Below the pieces are notes generated by a model. That model was not told where the DNA came from. It did not search any database and saw nothing but the letters and a program-made list of their open reading frames with translations. The position numbers and the translations under genes were made by a program. 64,000 nucleotides of DNA from Sulfurospirillum halorespirans DSM 13726 (GTDB lineage: Bacteria > Campylobacterota > Campylobacteria > Campylobacterales > Sulfurospirillaceae), in NCBI RefSeq assembly GCF_001723605.1, contig NZ_CP017111.1, forward strand, positions 1,364,001 through 1,428,000, written 5' to 3'. Below, in pieces: positions 8,232 through 17,691 of the stretch. Every line of letters starts with the position of its first letter. Within the stretch, counting starts at the first letter, position 1.

Positions 8232-9529
8232 TACAGACTCCTTTTGTCGATGACGCGAACGGCTTTGCCGACACTGCGTTCTATGGTTCGAGGCTCAACG
8301 AGTTTGATCTCGGCGTTGATGTAGAGGTTGTTGAGCAGTTCATGTTGGATCTTCTTTTTCAAGGCTTCAAGTTGCCCGATGCTATCCAGCGGCATATCTT
8401 CGGTGACTTCAACCATGATTTCCAGTTTATCGAGATAACCTTTTTTATCGGCGATGATTTGGTAGTTCAGCGTAATGCCTTCAATGTTGGAGAGTACGTG
8501 TTCCACTTGCGATGGAAAGACATTGACACCGTTCACGATGAGCATATCATCCACACGCCCCATGACGCTTTTCATGCGCACATGCGTTCTGCCGCACTTA
8601 CATGGGGTTCTATCCAAAGAGGTGATGTCGCCCGTTCGGTAGCGAATGATTGGAAACGCTTGTTTGGTAAGGCTGGTGATAACCAGTTCGCCTTTTTCAC
8701 CATAAGACAACACTTCCAAGGTTTTGGGGTCGATGATCTCAGGGTAGAAATGATCTTCAAAAACGTGCAGGTCTTTGCTCTCAAAACAGTTAGAGGAAAC
8801 GCCCGGTCCTATGATCTCAGAAAGACCGTAAATCTCGCAGTAGTGAATGCCCCAAACACGGGCTACTTCTTCTTTCAGCCCAAGACTTGTAGGTTCTGCT
8901 CCAAAGATACCGCATTTGAGTTTGAAATCTTTAGCGATGTCATAGCCTTCAGCTACTGCCGCTTCTGCCATATGCAGAGCAAACGAAGGTGTAGAGGTCA
9001 AAACGGTTGCTTCAAAGTCTTTCATGAGCATCAGCTGACGTGAGGTAAAACCACCAGAACTAGGCACAACGGTTGCACCGACGGTTTCAGCGCCGTAATG
9101 AAGCCCCAGACCGCCTGTGAAAAGACCGTAGCCGTAGGCATTGTGCGATGTATCTTCACTCGTGACGCCTGCCATCGTAAAGACGCGTGCCATCACTTCA
9201 TTCCATGTATCAAGATCGGCTTTGGTGTACCCGACAACGGTGGGTTTGCCCGTCGTTCCGCTACTGCTGTGAATGCGCACGATCGCATCTTTTTTGACCG
9301 CGAAAAGCCCAAAAGGGTAGTTGTCGCGCAGGTCTTGTTTTTTGGTAAACGGCAATTTTGCGATGTCGTCAATGGAGGTAATATCAGCAGGCGTGATGCC
9401 CAGTTCTGCAAACTTTTTTTGGTAAAAAGGCACATGCGCATAGACGCGCGCAACGGTGTCTTGAAGCCTTGTGGTTTGAAGTTCGGTCAGTTTATGGCGT
9501 GGAAATGTCTCCTCTTTCGACCAGATCAT
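8231..9529 (-). CDS. paaK: Phenylacetate-CoA ligase (paralogue 2)
   Basis: A 432-residue PaaK-family AMP-forming ligase with the SSSGTTGKP motif at 88-96, [32 protein letters not shown] and a C-terminal [14 protein letters not shown] segment. It is roughly two-thirds similar by eye to the ligase at 6483-7793 and is separated from it by an ACT gene. The 4-base overlap with iorB suggests translational coupling, so it likely handles the arylacetyl-CoA formed by IorAB. Having two copies could reflect different aromatic side chains (phenyl-, indole- or hydroxyphenylacetate), which is inference. Confidence 0.94.
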   Translation of the reverse strand: MIWSKEETFPRHKLTELQTTRLQDTVARVYAHVPFYQKKFAELGITPADITSIDDIAKLPFTKKQDLRDNYPFGLFAVKKDAIVRIHSSSGTTGKPTVVGYTKADLDTWNEVMARVFTMAGVTSEDTSHNAYGYGLFTGGLGLHYGAETVGATVVPSSGGFTSRQLMLMKDFEATVLTSTPSFALHMAEAAVAEGYDIAKDFKLKCGIFGAEPTSLGLKEEVARVWGIHYCEIYGLSEIIGPGVSSNCFESKDLHVFEDHFYPEIIDPKTLEVLSYGEKGELVITSLTKQAFPIIRYRTGDITSLDRTPCKCGRTHVRMKSVMGRVDDMLIVNGVNVFPSQVEHVLSNIEGITLNYQIIADKKGYLDKLEIMVEVTEDMPLDSIGQLEALKKKIQHELLNNLYINAEIKLVEPRTIERSVGKAVRVIDKRSL

Positions 9530-10062
9530 TTCTTTGCCTTTGCATCGTTGATTCCTTGGTGAAGCACGGCGATATTTTTCTCTGCCACTTTCGCGTTCAT
9601 CGCAGTTATCGCCTCTTCGATCTCTTTACATGTAAAAGGGAAATGTGCATCGAGTGCGAGTGTAACACCGAGCATGTAGACGTTAAGAGCGTCGATAGGG
9701 AACTCTTTGGCTTTGGCTTTTTTAAATGCGTCAATGCTATGGGTTTCAAAGTCAACTTTGGGGAAATTTTTCGGCGCATTCATGACAATGACACCTTTGT
9801 CTTTGTGAAGGTATTGGATGTTGCGCAACGCTTCATTGCCCTCAAGTGCGATAAGAAGGTCTGCTTGTCCTTCATCAATCGCAGGGGCGTAAAAGTCGCC
9901 GATTTTGACGTAACACGAAACGGAACCGCCACGTTGGCTCATACCGTGGTTTTCCGTTCCTAAACATTTTTGTTTAGCAAGCGCTGAGGCGATGCTAAGC
10001 ACTTTGACCAAAAAGACCGCGCCTTGTCCGCCGATACCTGCGATAACGATTTGATATTTCAT
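9526..10062 (-). CDS. iorB: Indolepyruvate ferredoxin oxidoreductase, beta subunit
   Basis: A 178-residue subunit of the 2-ketoacid ferredoxin oxidoreductase gamma-domain type. [15 protein letters not shown] (about 9-23) is the conserved start, and [18 protein letters not shown] is the family signature. With IorA it decarboxylates arylpyruvates (from Phe, Tyr, Trp) to arylacetyl-CoA and reduces ferredoxin. The gene is two bases from iorA and overlaps the following paaK. FTCK near residue 143 comes from the palindrome at 9625. Confidence 0.95.
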   Translation of the reverse strand: MKYQIVIAGIGGQGAVFLVKVLSIASALAKQKCLGTENHGMSQRGGSVSCYVKIGDFYAPAIDEGQADLLIALEGNEALRNIQYLHKDKGVIVMNAPKNFPKVDFETHSIDAFKKAKAKEFPIDALNVYMLGVTLALDAHFPFTCKEIEEAITAMNAKVAEKNIAVLHQGINDAKAKK

Positions 10063-10064
10063 GG

Positions 10065-11891
10065 CTAGTTCTCCTCTTTTTTCACAAACGCATCGGTCGG
10101 ACAGACCACATCAAGGCACGAGCCGCATCCTGCGCATAAGAACGGATCAATCTCCATCTTGCCTGCATCGTTGTAGTGCATTGGTGGGCATTTGTAGTTG
10201 GTGATGCACGAATCACAGGCGACGCATTTGTCTTCATCGACTTCAACAAGCACATTACCAAGGCGACCAACGGCATTCTCTTTATCGAGCACACAAAATT
10301 CGCGAACTACTGCAACAACAGGTGCCGTGGCAGTTTTATACGCCTCTTGGAGCGATTTCATAAAGTCAACGGTTTTGTTCAAATCTTGCTCATAGACGTA
10401 TTCGTGACACGCGATGCCACACCCTTCGATGATGCGTTTGATGTCAATTTGGTTGGGGTTAGTACGCTCGGGCGTGGTTTGTCGACCCGTCATCGCGGTG
10501 GTGGAGTTGTCCAAGATGATGAGAACGAATTTATGGTTTTGATACACAGCGTTAATGAGTGGCGCAACACCTGAGTGCATAAACGTACTATCGCCAATGG
10601 TCGCTACAACGGTTTTGTCAGGATCGGAGATGCTAAAACCACTCGCCATGGAGATGCTAGCACCCATACACAAAATGGTATCAATTGCTGCTTGATTGAG
10701 TCCTAGCGTGTAGCAGCCAATGTCTGACGTGTAGATGGACTTTTTCTTTTTAAAGGTTTTAGTGATGGCATAATGCACATCGCGGTGCGGACAGCCGGGG
10801 CACATATTGGGTGGGCGTTTTGGGAGTTCTTTATCGTACTTCTCACTTTGGTACGCATGGTTTGGTTCAATCACACCTGCTTTGGCAAAGGCTGAGAGCA
10901 CTTTGTCTTTGGAAAATTCATCGATGAGATGCACGTGTTTGGTCAGTTTTCCGTAGAGTTTTGGAGAGCTTAACTGCTCTTCGATACAGGGAAAACTCTC
11001 TTCAAAGACGATCACTTTATCATAAGACTCAAAAAGCGCTTCGAGATTTTCTTTTGGAAGCGGGTAGGGCATATCGAGTTTTAAAATGTCCACTTGAATG
11101 TTAAGCTCTTCGACTGCTTCTTTCACATAGCCATCTCCCGTTCCACTCGTGAGGCACAGCACGCGTGAACCTTTAAGTGCGTGCGTTTTGGGTTCAATAA
11201 GATGTTCCCAGTTCCACAGCTTGATGGCTTCCAAACGCTCGATCTGCTCCAATCCTTGGCGAAATCTTCCAGCAGGAGGCACAGCGCCCCAACGAGGAAT
11301 ATTGCGCTCAAAATTACCTTGGTTTGCCTTTACATGTAAAGTATCATCGACCTCGCAAATTTCTCTGGCATGGCTGACGCGCATAACAGGGCGAAGCATG
11401 ACAATGGTTTCAAATTGATGGGAGAATTCAATGCCCAGTTTGACCATGTCATATGCTTCTTGCGGCGTTGAAGGATCAAGCACGGGAATGCGTGCGAACT
11501 TGGCGAAACTGCGGCTATCTTGCTCGGTTTGCGAAGAGTAAAAGCCCGGATCATCACAGGAGATAAGCAGCATCGCACCTTTTAGCCCGATGTACGAAGC
11601 GCTCATCAATGGGTCGCTTGCCACATTAAGACCGACTTGTTTCATAGTCGCGCACGTTCGTTTGCCTGAAATGGCACCTGCGTAGGCGACTTCAAAACCC
11701 ACTTTTTCATTGGTCGCCCACTGCGCGTAGGCTTCTAATTTAAATTTATCGCGAAATTTTTGAAAATTTCCCAAAATCTCACTCGAAGGTGTACCTGGAT
11801 AGCCTGAGAGCATATCCACACCTGCATGAATCAGCCCCAAGGCAATCGCTTCATTCCCCATCAAAATCTGTTTCATATCGTTGTGCTCCAT
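10065..11891 (-). CDS. iorA: Indolepyruvate ferredoxin oxidoreductase, alpha subunit
   Basis: A 608-residue subunit with, in order, a pyrimidine-binding domain (GYPGTPSSEIL near 34), a linker domain, the thiamine diphosphate domain (GCPHRDVHYA, SDIGCYTLG, and GDSTFMHSG...ILDNSTTAMTG) and two C-terminal 4Fe-4S clusters (CVACDSC...C at 556-568 and CAGCGSC...C at 586-597). The second cysteine set has CITNYKCP spacing. It is the first gene of the arylpyruvate operon. The upstream gap of 199 bases is shared with a divergent symporter operon, and a palindrome copy sits at 11968. LHVK at about residue 188 comes from the palindrome at 11329. Confidence 0.96.
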   Translation of the reverse strand: MEHNDMKQILMGNEAIALGLIHAGVDMLSGYPGTPSSEILGNFQKFRDKFKLEAYAQWATNEKVGFEVAYAGAISGKRTCATMKQVGLNVASDPLMSASYIGLKGAMLLISCDDPGFYSSQTEQDSRSFAKFARIPVLDPSTPQEAYDMVKLGIEFSHQFETIVMLRPVMRVSHAREICEVDDTLHVKANQGNFERNIPRWGAVPPAGRFRQGLEQIERLEAIKLWNWEHLIEPKTHALKGSRVLCLTSGTGDGYVKEAVEELNIQVDILKLDMPYPLPKENLEALFESYDKVIVFEESFPCIEEQLSSPKLYGKLTKHVHLIDEFSKDKVLSAFAKAGVIEPNHAYQSEKYDKELPKRPPNMCPGCPHRDVHYAITKTFKKKKSIYTSDIGCYTLGLNQAAIDTILCMGASISMASGFSISDPDKTVVATIGDSTFMHSGVAPLINAVYQNHKFVLIILDNSTTAMTGRQTTPERTNPNQIDIKRIIEGCGIACHEYVYEQDLNKTVDFMKSLQEAYKTATAPVVAVVREFCVLDKENAVGRLGNVLVEVDEDKCVACDSCITNYKCPPMHYNDAGKMEIDPFLCAGCGSCLDVVCPTDAFVKKEEN

Positions 11892-12031
11892 CGCTTCTGC
11901 ATTGTAATTTTAAAGGGTATTGAAACTAAGATTATAAATTACTTATCTAAGATGCTTTGACAAAATCCTTACATGTAAAGTGAGCAAATTTGAAACTAAA
12001 TGATTTTTTTAGGACGAATTAAGAATAAAAC

Positions 12032-12044
12032 TAACGTTCCGTTA
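12032..12044. promoter_or_regulatory. Short inverted repeat upstream of the symporter operon
   Basis: TAACG-TTC-CGTTA is a 13-base inverted repeat. A -10-like TATATT follows at 12053-12058, so the repeat would cover the -35 region of the promoter for the 55-residue protein and symporter. It could be an operator shared with divergent iorA; the regulator is unknown. Confidence 0.35.
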
Positions 12045-12090
12045 AACTGTTTTATATTACTTTGGGGAACATTTAAAAGGAGATGTGGGC

Positions 12091-12258
12091 ATGGGAACAT
12101 TTGATTTGGGCGTTGGATCGGCATTTTGGTTGATGAATGCGAGTGCACTTTTATGCGTGGTTTATGGTGTGATCAACTGGAACAAAGACAAAGAAGAGAA
12201 GGTCTTAAACACGAAATCTTGGGAAAAAGATGAAGCGCGAATCAATAAGGATTTATGA
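12091..12258 (+). CDS. Small accessory subunit of the sodium:solute symporter
   Basis: A 55-residue protein with a single transmembrane helix (about 11-29, AFWLMNASALLCVVYGVINW) and a charged C-terminal tail (NKDKEEK...). It starts at ATG 12091 behind AAAAGGAGATG and its TGA overlaps the ATG of the symporter gene, so the two are translationally coupled. Short one-helix proteins of this kind precede several bacterial SSS-family transporters and are thought to be small subunits or stabilisers. Too short to appear in many automatic gene calls. Confidence 0.85.
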   Translation: MGTFDLGVGSAFWLMNASALLCVVYGVINWNKDKEEKVLNTKSWEKDEARINKDL

Positions 12259-13898
12259 TGAATATGCTTGAAAATATCATCATTATTATTTACCTCGCGG
12301 TATTGGGCTATCTCGGTTTTGTAGGCTATAAACAGACAAAAAGCTCGGCAGATTACTTAATCGCAGGAGGCAACACACATCCGTTTGTGATGGCGCTGAG
12401 TTATGGAGCTACCTTTATCTCCACAGCGGCGATTGTTGGGTTTGGAGGCGTGGCAGCGTGGCTTGGAAATTCACTGTTATGGCTTACGTTTTGTAACATC
12501 TTTATAGGTGTCTTTGTCGCCTTTGTCTTTTTAGGAAATCCAACCCGCAAAATGGGTATTCGGCTTAATGCACACACCTTTCCTGAACTCTTGGGACGAC
12601 GTTTTAACTCTAAGTTTATTCAGATGTTTGGTGGTGTTTTGATTACCATCTTTATGCCTTTGTACACTTCGGCTGTTTTAATTGGTGGAACAGAGTTCTT
12701 GGTTGCTTACTTTAAAGTAGACTATCATCTAGCCCTTTTAGTTATGTCCGTCATTGTGACAGGTTATGTTTTAGCAGGTGGTCTTAAAGGCGTTATGCTG
12801 ACCGATGCACTTCAAGGTGTCATTATGTTTGTAGCAATGCTCATACTTTTATTCATGGTTTTTGATGCTGTAGGTGGTGTTGATGCAGGTTTTACAAAAT
12901 TGGAAACCGTGTGGAATGAAACGGTAGCATCGCTTGGGAGTGTCAACATTAAAGAGCTCAAAGCTGGAAGTCCCGATTTTATGATGAAGCTCTCTATGAA
13001 TTGGGGTTTTCAAGGTTGGAATAAGATGCCACTTTTCCTCTCTGAAGGATGGCTTTTTGTTATTACAACGATTACGATGGGTGTGGGGGTGGGTGTTTTG
13101 GCACAACCACAGTTGGTTGTTCGTTTTATGACCGTTAAAAGTAAAAATGAGCTCAATCGCGCCGTTTTAATTGGGGGTGTTTTTATCATTGCAATGACGG
13201 GCATCATCTTCATTGTAGGGGCACTTACCAACGTTTGGTATTATGAGTTTAATGAAGGTAAAAATGCACTTCAAAGTGCTGGTGGCATTGGCAAAGTCAT
13301 TCCTCATTTCATTAATGCGGCAATGCCCAAATGGTTTGCATTTATTTTTCTATTTGCTTTAATTTCGGCTGCCATGAGCACACTCTCAAGTCAATTTCAT
13401 GCAATGGGAACAGCGATAGGTCGCGATGTTTTTGAGCAAATTGCAGGAAAACACACTCAAAATTCACTGCTGATTACACGTGTGGGTATTGTCGTGATGA
13501 TTGTCATTTCAGTCTCTTTAGCCTATGTATTTGATAAACAGCCAGCGATTATTGCACGTAGTACGGCTATCTTTTTTGCACTCTGTGCGAGCATCTTTTT
13601 ACCGACCTATTTTGGTGGACTTTTTTGGAAACGAATGACGAAAAAAGGTGCGATTGCGTCAATGGTCGTGGGTACGGTCATTACCACTTTTTGGCTTTTG
13701 TTTGTTCACTTTCAAGAGGCAAAAGAGTTGGGTCTGTGTAAAATGCTTTTCGGCGTGAATTCACTTTTAAGTGGAAAGATCATTTTTGTTGATGCGATGA
13801 TTGTGGCATTGCCACTCTCCGCTTTAACCGCGGTGGTTGTCTCATTACTCACAAAGCCAGAGAGTTCAACGCTACTGAAAAAGTGTTTTGAGGATTGA
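12255..13898 (+). CDS. Sodium:solute symporter (SSS family)
   Basis: A 547-residue inner-membrane transporter with about 13 transmembrane helices. The family pattern YLIAGGNTHPFVMALSYGATFIST near the N-terminus, GYVLAGGLKGVMLTDALQG and the FALISAAMSTLSSQ sodium-site helix identify it as SSS. It begins at ATG 12255 (or 12258), overlapping the small gene upstream by four bases. Substrate is unknown: relatives move carboxylates, pantothenate, proline and others. The location back-to-back with the arylpyruvate operon makes an aromatic or carboxylic acid possible, as inference only. Confidence 0.92.
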   Translation: MMNMLENIIIIIYLAVLGYLGFVGYKQTKSSADYLIAGGNTHPFVMALSYGATFISTAAIVGFGGVAAWLGNSLLWLTFCNIFIGVFVAFVFLGNPTRKMGIRLNAHTFPELLGRRFNSKFIQMFGGVLITIFMPLYTSAVLIGGTEFLVAYFKVDYHLALLVMSVIVTGYVLAGGLKGVMLTDALQGVIMFVAMLILLFMVFDAVGGVDAGFTKLETVWNETVASLGSVNIKELKAGSPDFMMKLSMNWGFQGWNKMPLFLSEGWLFVITTITMGVGVGVLAQPQLVVRFMTVKSKNELNRAVLIGGVFIIAMTGIIFIVGALTNVWYYEFNEGKNALQSAGGIGKVIPHFINAAMPKWFAFIFLFALISAAMSTLSSQFHAMGTAIGRDVFEQIAGKHTQNSLLITRVGIVVMIVISVSLAYVFDKQPAIIARSTAIFFALCASIFLPTYFGGLFWKRMTKKGAIASMVVGTVITTFWLLFVHFQEAKELGLCKMLFGVNSLLSGKIIFVDAMIVALPLSALTAVVVSLLTKPESSTLLKKCFED

Positions 13899-13902
13899 AA
13901 AG

Positions 13903-13923
13903 AGGAGGGTAGCTTTACCCTCT
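13903..13923. terminator. Bidirectional hairpin between convergent genes
   Basis: GAGGGTA (13905-13911) and TACCCTC (13916-13922) form a 7-pair stem with a short loop, right after the symporter stop codon and overlapping the stop of the minus-strand gene at 13915. Confidence 0.6.
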
Positions 13924-14172
13924 GTACTCTCGTTTAGGGGAGGATCCTAAATTTGCGGACATTAAAAAAGCACGTGTTTTTTTATTTTTTTCCATAGAAT
14001 CACGCGTTTTTGCCTGTTCTTCTTTTATAATTTTGAGTGCTTCTTGTATGAGTGCTTGTGCCTGCTTCGCTTCATTAACATCGGTTATTGTTGGTATCTC
14101 TTTGATTAATTTACCCATTTTTTTAGGATTTTTTTCAATGATGGCAATGGTAAAAGCATTACACCATGACAT
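13915..14172 (-). CDS. Small protein downstream of fliS
   Basis: An 85-residue helical, charged protein (many K, E, Q; no signal peptide or membrane segment). It overlaps the end of fliS by 14 bases and lies at the same place as the small hypothetical gene after flaG-fliD-fliS in Campylobacter, so it is probably a flagellar assembly accessory. Its size, helical nature and position resemble FliT-type chaperones, but I see no sequence signature to name it. Confidence 0.75.
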   Translation of the reverse strand: MSWCNAFTIAIIEKNPKKMGKLIKEIPTITDVNEAKQAQALIQEALKIIKEEQAKTRDSMEKNKKTRAFLMSANLGSSPKREYRG

Positions 14173-14536
14173 GTTCTGTCTCCTCTTTCCACGCTTCTAA
14201 AAGACCGCGTGCAACGTTAATGACTTCATCAAGTTTAGCTGTGTCATTTTTTAAATTAGCATCAGAGAGTAGCTGAAGCTGATACGTATATAGACCACGA
14301 AGATAGAATGCAACTGGTCCTCCATCGTAATTAAGTGAATGAATCAGCTCTGCAAAAATAGCTGAAGTTCGATTGATCCAGTAGGTTCTTTTTTCAATAT
14401 CTTTATCTTCAATCGCTTTTTTAGCTTGAGATGAAAAACGTAAAACTCCCTCATAAAGCATCTTAATCAACTTTTCAGGCGACTCAATAGAAATATTATT
14501 TTGTGAATAAGTTGAATAGGCTAAATTAGTATACAT
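14159..14536 (-). CDS. fliS: Flagellar export chaperone FliS
   Basis: A 125-residue cytosolic chaperone that binds flagellin and keeps it unfolded for export. The start MYTNLAYSTYSQNNI, followed by SPEKLIKMLYEGVLRF, is typical of FliS (tyrosine-rich N-terminus and LIxMLYEG). It lies 17 bases after fliD and overlaps the next small gene, in a flaG-fliD-fliS operon on the minus strand. Length is normal. Confidence 0.95.
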   Translation of the reverse strand: MYTNLAYSTYSQNNISIESPEKLIKMLYEGVLRFSSQAKKAIEDKDIEKRTYWINRTSAIFAELIHSLNYDGGPVAFYLRGLYTYQLQLLSDANLKNDTAKLDEVINVARGLLEAWKEETEHVMV

Positions 14537-14553
14537 GCAAAAATCCTTTAAAA

Positions 14554-16254
14554 TTAATCACTACTACTTTCATCAATCATCATTGAAAGCGTATCAAATG
14601 ATGTAGTCATTTCGCTAATCATGCTATCGTATGCAGCAAACTTTGTTGCCATAATCTCGTATTTTGTATCCAAACTTTCAACCAATTTTTCTCTTTGCTC
14701 TGTCAATGATTCCAATCTGGTATCCAGATATTCAGAATAAACGGTAAGGATACCTTCCGAATCATCCGTATATGTTTCCAAAAGATCTTCAAATTCTGTA
14801 AACATTCCATCACGAGTGGTACTATGTCCGTAAATCATTGTCTGCTTAAGCCCTAATGTTGATAACACAGTTGCGTCACCAGTAATTTCAATATCACTAC
14901 CTGTCGTACTTTTCAAAATGATATTTCCATCACTTCCAACGGTTGCTGTAACCCCTTCAACTCCCGCTTCATTAATAGCTTTTTGTAGAGCAACAGCATT
15001 CTCTTCAGCGGTGGATCCTGCATCGGTAGTAAAACGAATGCTCGTATCATTAATATAAAGACCTTTGTATGTAATCGATAACGCTCCTGAAGCAATAGAA
15101 GTTCCTGTATAGGTTGTTGTTTCATGCGTGGTGGAACCCATAAAAAAGTCTTGAACATCATCAGGATCGTCTTCAACTTTCTCATCGAAAGTATCTTCAT
15201 CAAAACTAAGCGTTCCATCTTCAAAGGTAAGACCATAATCGAGAAGACTACGTCCATTTTCATCAAGAGATTGTACCTGTTGTTTGATGCTTGAAAGAAA
15301 TCCAGTCAGTTGGCTAACACCTTGAAAGACACCTGCGGTTTCTTCTTCAGCATCGTAACTGGTTGCTGAATCTAGATTGGAAACAAGGCTATTGAAGGCA
15401 GAGACAAAAGATTCAATTTGTGTTTTAATATCTGTCCAATCTTGCTCAATAGAAACGGATGTTGTATCACCCGTATCCTGGACTTCATTTAAGGTAATAG
15501 TGACACCTACTATTAAGTCATCAACCGTATTGGATGAGCGAGTAATGCTAACACCATTGTAGGTAAAACTTGCATCTTGCGCTGTTTGAATGTGGCTATC
15601 TGTGTCATCCCATCCTAGGCTGCTAAGAATATTAGTTGAAGTGGGATCGCTCTCATAATTAGTAGATGAAAGGGTAATAGCATAATCTGCACCTGTGTCA
15701 TCTGATTTGAGAATAAGTTTATAGGGTGTATCTCCACCGGTGTTTAAAATAGAAGCGGTTACATTACCATCGAGTTTATCATTGATCATATCAGCAAGAT
15801 CTGTTATTGTTGTAGAAGAAGATACTGCAAAAGAGTAGGATGTTCCATTGATCTCGATCGTTAAAGTGTCAGATGCTGTGGTAACGGCACTCGTTTCAGA
15901 GCTAAAGCCAGTACTTTGATAAATATCTTGTTGTGCAAGTTGCTCTACATGTAATGTAAAATCTTGAACGTTGGTACCACCATCGGCGGTAACAGTTATT
16001 GCCTCATCTGAAACCGTTGTGGTTCGTTGTAAATAATAGGTATCATCTGCTAAAGCGCTTGCTGATGTCTGAAGGGCTGATGCAAGTGTTGTTAACGTTT
16101 CTAAATCGGTTTGCTGTGTTGAATTGGTTGCCAAATCTTCATCAATCGGGTCTAATTGTGCCTCTTCATCAACTGCACGTAAGCTATCGATAAGATCATA
16201 AGTTAAAACACTATCACTTCCAAGTCCGAGTGAACTTAACGTAGAGGTTGACAT
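14554..16254 (-). CDS. fliD: Flagellar hook-associated protein 2 (filament cap)
   Basis: A 566-residue filament cap protein; it oligomerises at the filament tip and helps flagellin fold. The N-terminal D0 region (LGLGSDSVLTYDLIDSLRAVDEEAQLDPIDE) and the C-terminal coiled coil (SLTEQREKLVESLDTKYEIMATKFAAYDSMISEM) are conserved; the central part is Thr/Ser/Asp-rich and variable, with internal hook_IN-like motifs. Acidic and without Cys, as in exported axial proteins. It is followed by fliS and preceded by flaG. One weak palindrome copy at 15944 encodes LHVE. Confidence 0.95.
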   Translation of the reverse strand: MSTSTLSSLGLGSDSVLTYDLIDSLRAVDEEAQLDPIDEDLATNSTQQTDLETLTTLASALQTSASALADDTYYLQRTTTVSDEAITVTADGGTNVQDFTLHVEQLAQQDIYQSTGFSSETSAVTTASDTLTIEINGTSYSFAVSSSTTITDLADMINDKLDGNVTASILNTGGDTPYKLILKSDDTGADYAITLSSTNYESDPTSTNILSSLGWDDTDSHIQTAQDASFTYNGVSITRSSNTVDDLIVGVTITLNEVQDTGDTTSVSIEQDWTDIKTQIESFVSAFNSLVSNLDSATSYDAEEETAGVFQGVSQLTGFLSSIKQQVQSLDENGRSLLDYGLTFEDGTLSFDEDTFDEKVEDDPDDVQDFFMGSTTHETTTYTGTSIASGALSITYKGLYINDTSIRFTTDAGSTAEENAVALQKAINEAGVEGVTATVGSDGNIILKSTTGSDIEITGDATVLSTLGLKQTMIYGHSTTRDGMFTEFEDLLETYTDDSEGILTVYSEYLDTRLESLTEQREKLVESLDTKYEIMATKFAAYDSMISEMTTSFDTLSMMIDESSSD

Positions 16255-16257
16255 GGG

Positions 16258-16626
16258 TTATCCTTTTTTGTCAAATATCATTCCAACAATCTCTTTCATT
16301 TTAGCAGAGAGAGCCATGGCTTCTTCTGTTGGAATCTTGCGAATCATCTCGCCTGTGCTATTTTCGATTACAGTAACGTACATTTTATTGATTTCATCGT
16401 TGAAGCCAAAAGAGATATTGGTATCTAAAAGATACATTTGTTCATTAAGTTCCTTTACGGTTTGGCTTAGAACTTGCGCTGTTTCACTTTGACTTTGATT
16501 TTGACTTTCTTCGGTTACTTTTTCTGCTACTTGAATCTCTTCTACTTGTCTTGTTGGTGTCTCGCTTGCTACCGTAGGAGTGGTTGCAGTTTCAACGTGC
16601 TTGCTGGTTGCGCTAAATATGTCCAT
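16258..16626 (-). CDS. flaG: FlaG-family flagellar protein
   Basis: A 122-residue protein. The C-terminal FlaG domain (about 60-120) contains SFGFNDEINKMYVTVIENSTGEMIRKIP and ends ALSAKMKEIVGMIFDKKG; the N-terminal half is low-complexity (T, E, Q, S). FlaG influences filament length. I prefer ATG 16626, since GGAGGG lies 7 bases before it; an earlier start at 16644 has none. It heads the flaG-fliD-fliS operon. Confidence 0.92.
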   Translation of the reverse strand: MDIFSATSKHVETATTPTVASETPTRQVEEIQVAEKVTEESQNQSQSETAQVLSQTVKELNEQMYLLDTNISFGFNDEINKMYVTVIENSTGEMIRKIPTEEAMALSAKMKEIVGMIFDKKG

Positions 16627-16666
16627 AATTGCCCTCCTTAACATTCTCTTTTTGATTCTGTAAACA

Positions 16667-16694
16667 AGATCGACACATCTTTTTTTTTGTTTAA
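16667..16694 (-). promoter_or_regulatory. Sigma-28-type promoter for flaG-fliD-fliS
   Basis: Read on the minus strand, TTAAACAA (16694-16687), a 12-base spacer and GTCGATCT (16674-16667) resemble the FliA consensus (TAAA...CCGATAA type). It lies about 40 bases upstream of the flaG start codon, as expected for a late flagellar gene. Confidence 0.45.
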
Positions 16695-16755
16695 TTGACC
16701 CAGTGAATTAAGATTGAGTGTGTTACTATTTCAGGATTACAAGAAGAGGACTAAG

Positions 16756-17121
16756 ATGAAAATAGCGCTAGTATGTCAATCATTGCTGTTAAGTCGTGCA
16801 CTAAAGAGTTTTTTAGGCGAGAGTGTTGTGGCTTATAAACAGTGCGACTTTGTGATTAGCGATAAAAAAATTGAACTCGATAAACCTGTTTTTTACATCT
16901 CTTCCCATGAGGGTAATTTGATAATTCCCTTTTCCAAATCTTCACTTCTTTTAGAATTAGATAAATTTTTTCAACACCTTCGTTTACTCCAAGGCATAGT
17001 GGAAGATGAAGGGGTGGTCGCTTCTAAAAGCACCCACCTTCTTGAAGAAAAGATTACCGCATTGACTGAAAAATTTAGAGCAGAACTGATTCAGACGATC
17101 CGAGGCTATTATGGCAATTAA
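16756..17121 (+). CDS. Conserved hypothetical protein in flagellar cluster
   Basis: A 121-residue protein of unknown function, without signal peptide or membrane helix. ATG 16756 is chosen because AGAGGA lies just upstream; an in-frame start 42 bases earlier lacks one. It overlaps rsmD by 11 bases, matching the arrangement of a small hypothetical gene before the DNA/RNA methylase and flgI in Campylobacter jejuni. The C-terminal part (SKSTHLLEEKITALTEKFRAE) is helical. A flagellar role is inferred only from position. Confidence 0.75.
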   Translation: MKIALVCQSLLLSRALKSFLGESVVAYKQCDFVISDKKIELDKPVFYISSHEGNLIIPFSKSSLLLELDKFFQHLRLLQGIVEDEGVVASKSTHLLEEKITALTEKFRAELIQTIRGYYGN

Positions 17122-17686
17122 GCCCCTTTCTTCAACCATTAGTGCAGGCAAATACAAAGGAAAAAAGATTCTTCTTCCCTCTTTGGAGAGCACGCGAAGC
17201 ACCAAAGCCATTTTAAAAGGTTCTCTGTTTGACAGCCTTCAATACGACATCGTCGATGAGCTTTTTGTTGAAGTGTTTGGTGGCAGTGGTTCGATGGGGC
17301 TTGAGGCACTCAGTCGTGGCGCTAAACACGCCTATTTCATTGAAAAAGACAAAGCAGCGTTTCAAACACTGAAAAGTAACTGTAAAGCAATCGATGAAGA
17401 ACACACAACGCCTCTTGAGGGTGACAGTTTTATTCTTTTTCCTACACTGCTAGGAAAGCTTACATGTAAAGCGTATTTCTATTTCGATCCACCTTTTTCC
17501 ATTCGTGAGGGGATGGAAGATGTGTACGAAAACGTGATGGGTTTAATCGCCTCAATTCCCCGTGAAATGGCACATTGGATCGTGATTGAACATATGAGCA
17601 CCCTTGTCCTTCCAGAAGCCATTGGTTCGTATACGTTAACCAAGCGTAAAAAATTCGGAAACAGTTCGCTCTCCTTTTACATGTAA
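17111..17686 (+). CDS. rsmD: 16S rRNA (guanine-N2)-methyltransferase RsmD-like
   Basis: A 191-residue SAM-dependent methyltransferase. VEVFGGSGSMGLEALSRGA (53-71) is the SAM-binding glycine motif and DPPF (126-129) the catalytic NPPY-type motif of N-methylating enzymes; RsmD methylates G966 of 16S rRNA. Its place before flgI is shared with Campylobacter. The gene carries two palindromes: one at 17459, encoding LTCK just before the catalytic motif, and one at 17676 that encodes the final Tyr-Met and the stop codon. Confidence 0.9.
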   Translation: MAIKPLSSTISAGKYKGKKILLPSLESTRSTKAILKGSLFDSLQYDIVDELFVEVFGGSGSMGLEALSRGAKHAYFIEKDKAAFQTLKSNCKAIDEEHTTPLEGDSFILFPTLLGKLTCKAYFYFDPPFSIREGMEDVYENVMGLIASIPREMAHWIVIEHMSTLVLPEAIGSYTLTKRKKFGNSSLSFYM

Positions 17687-17691
17687 GAACA

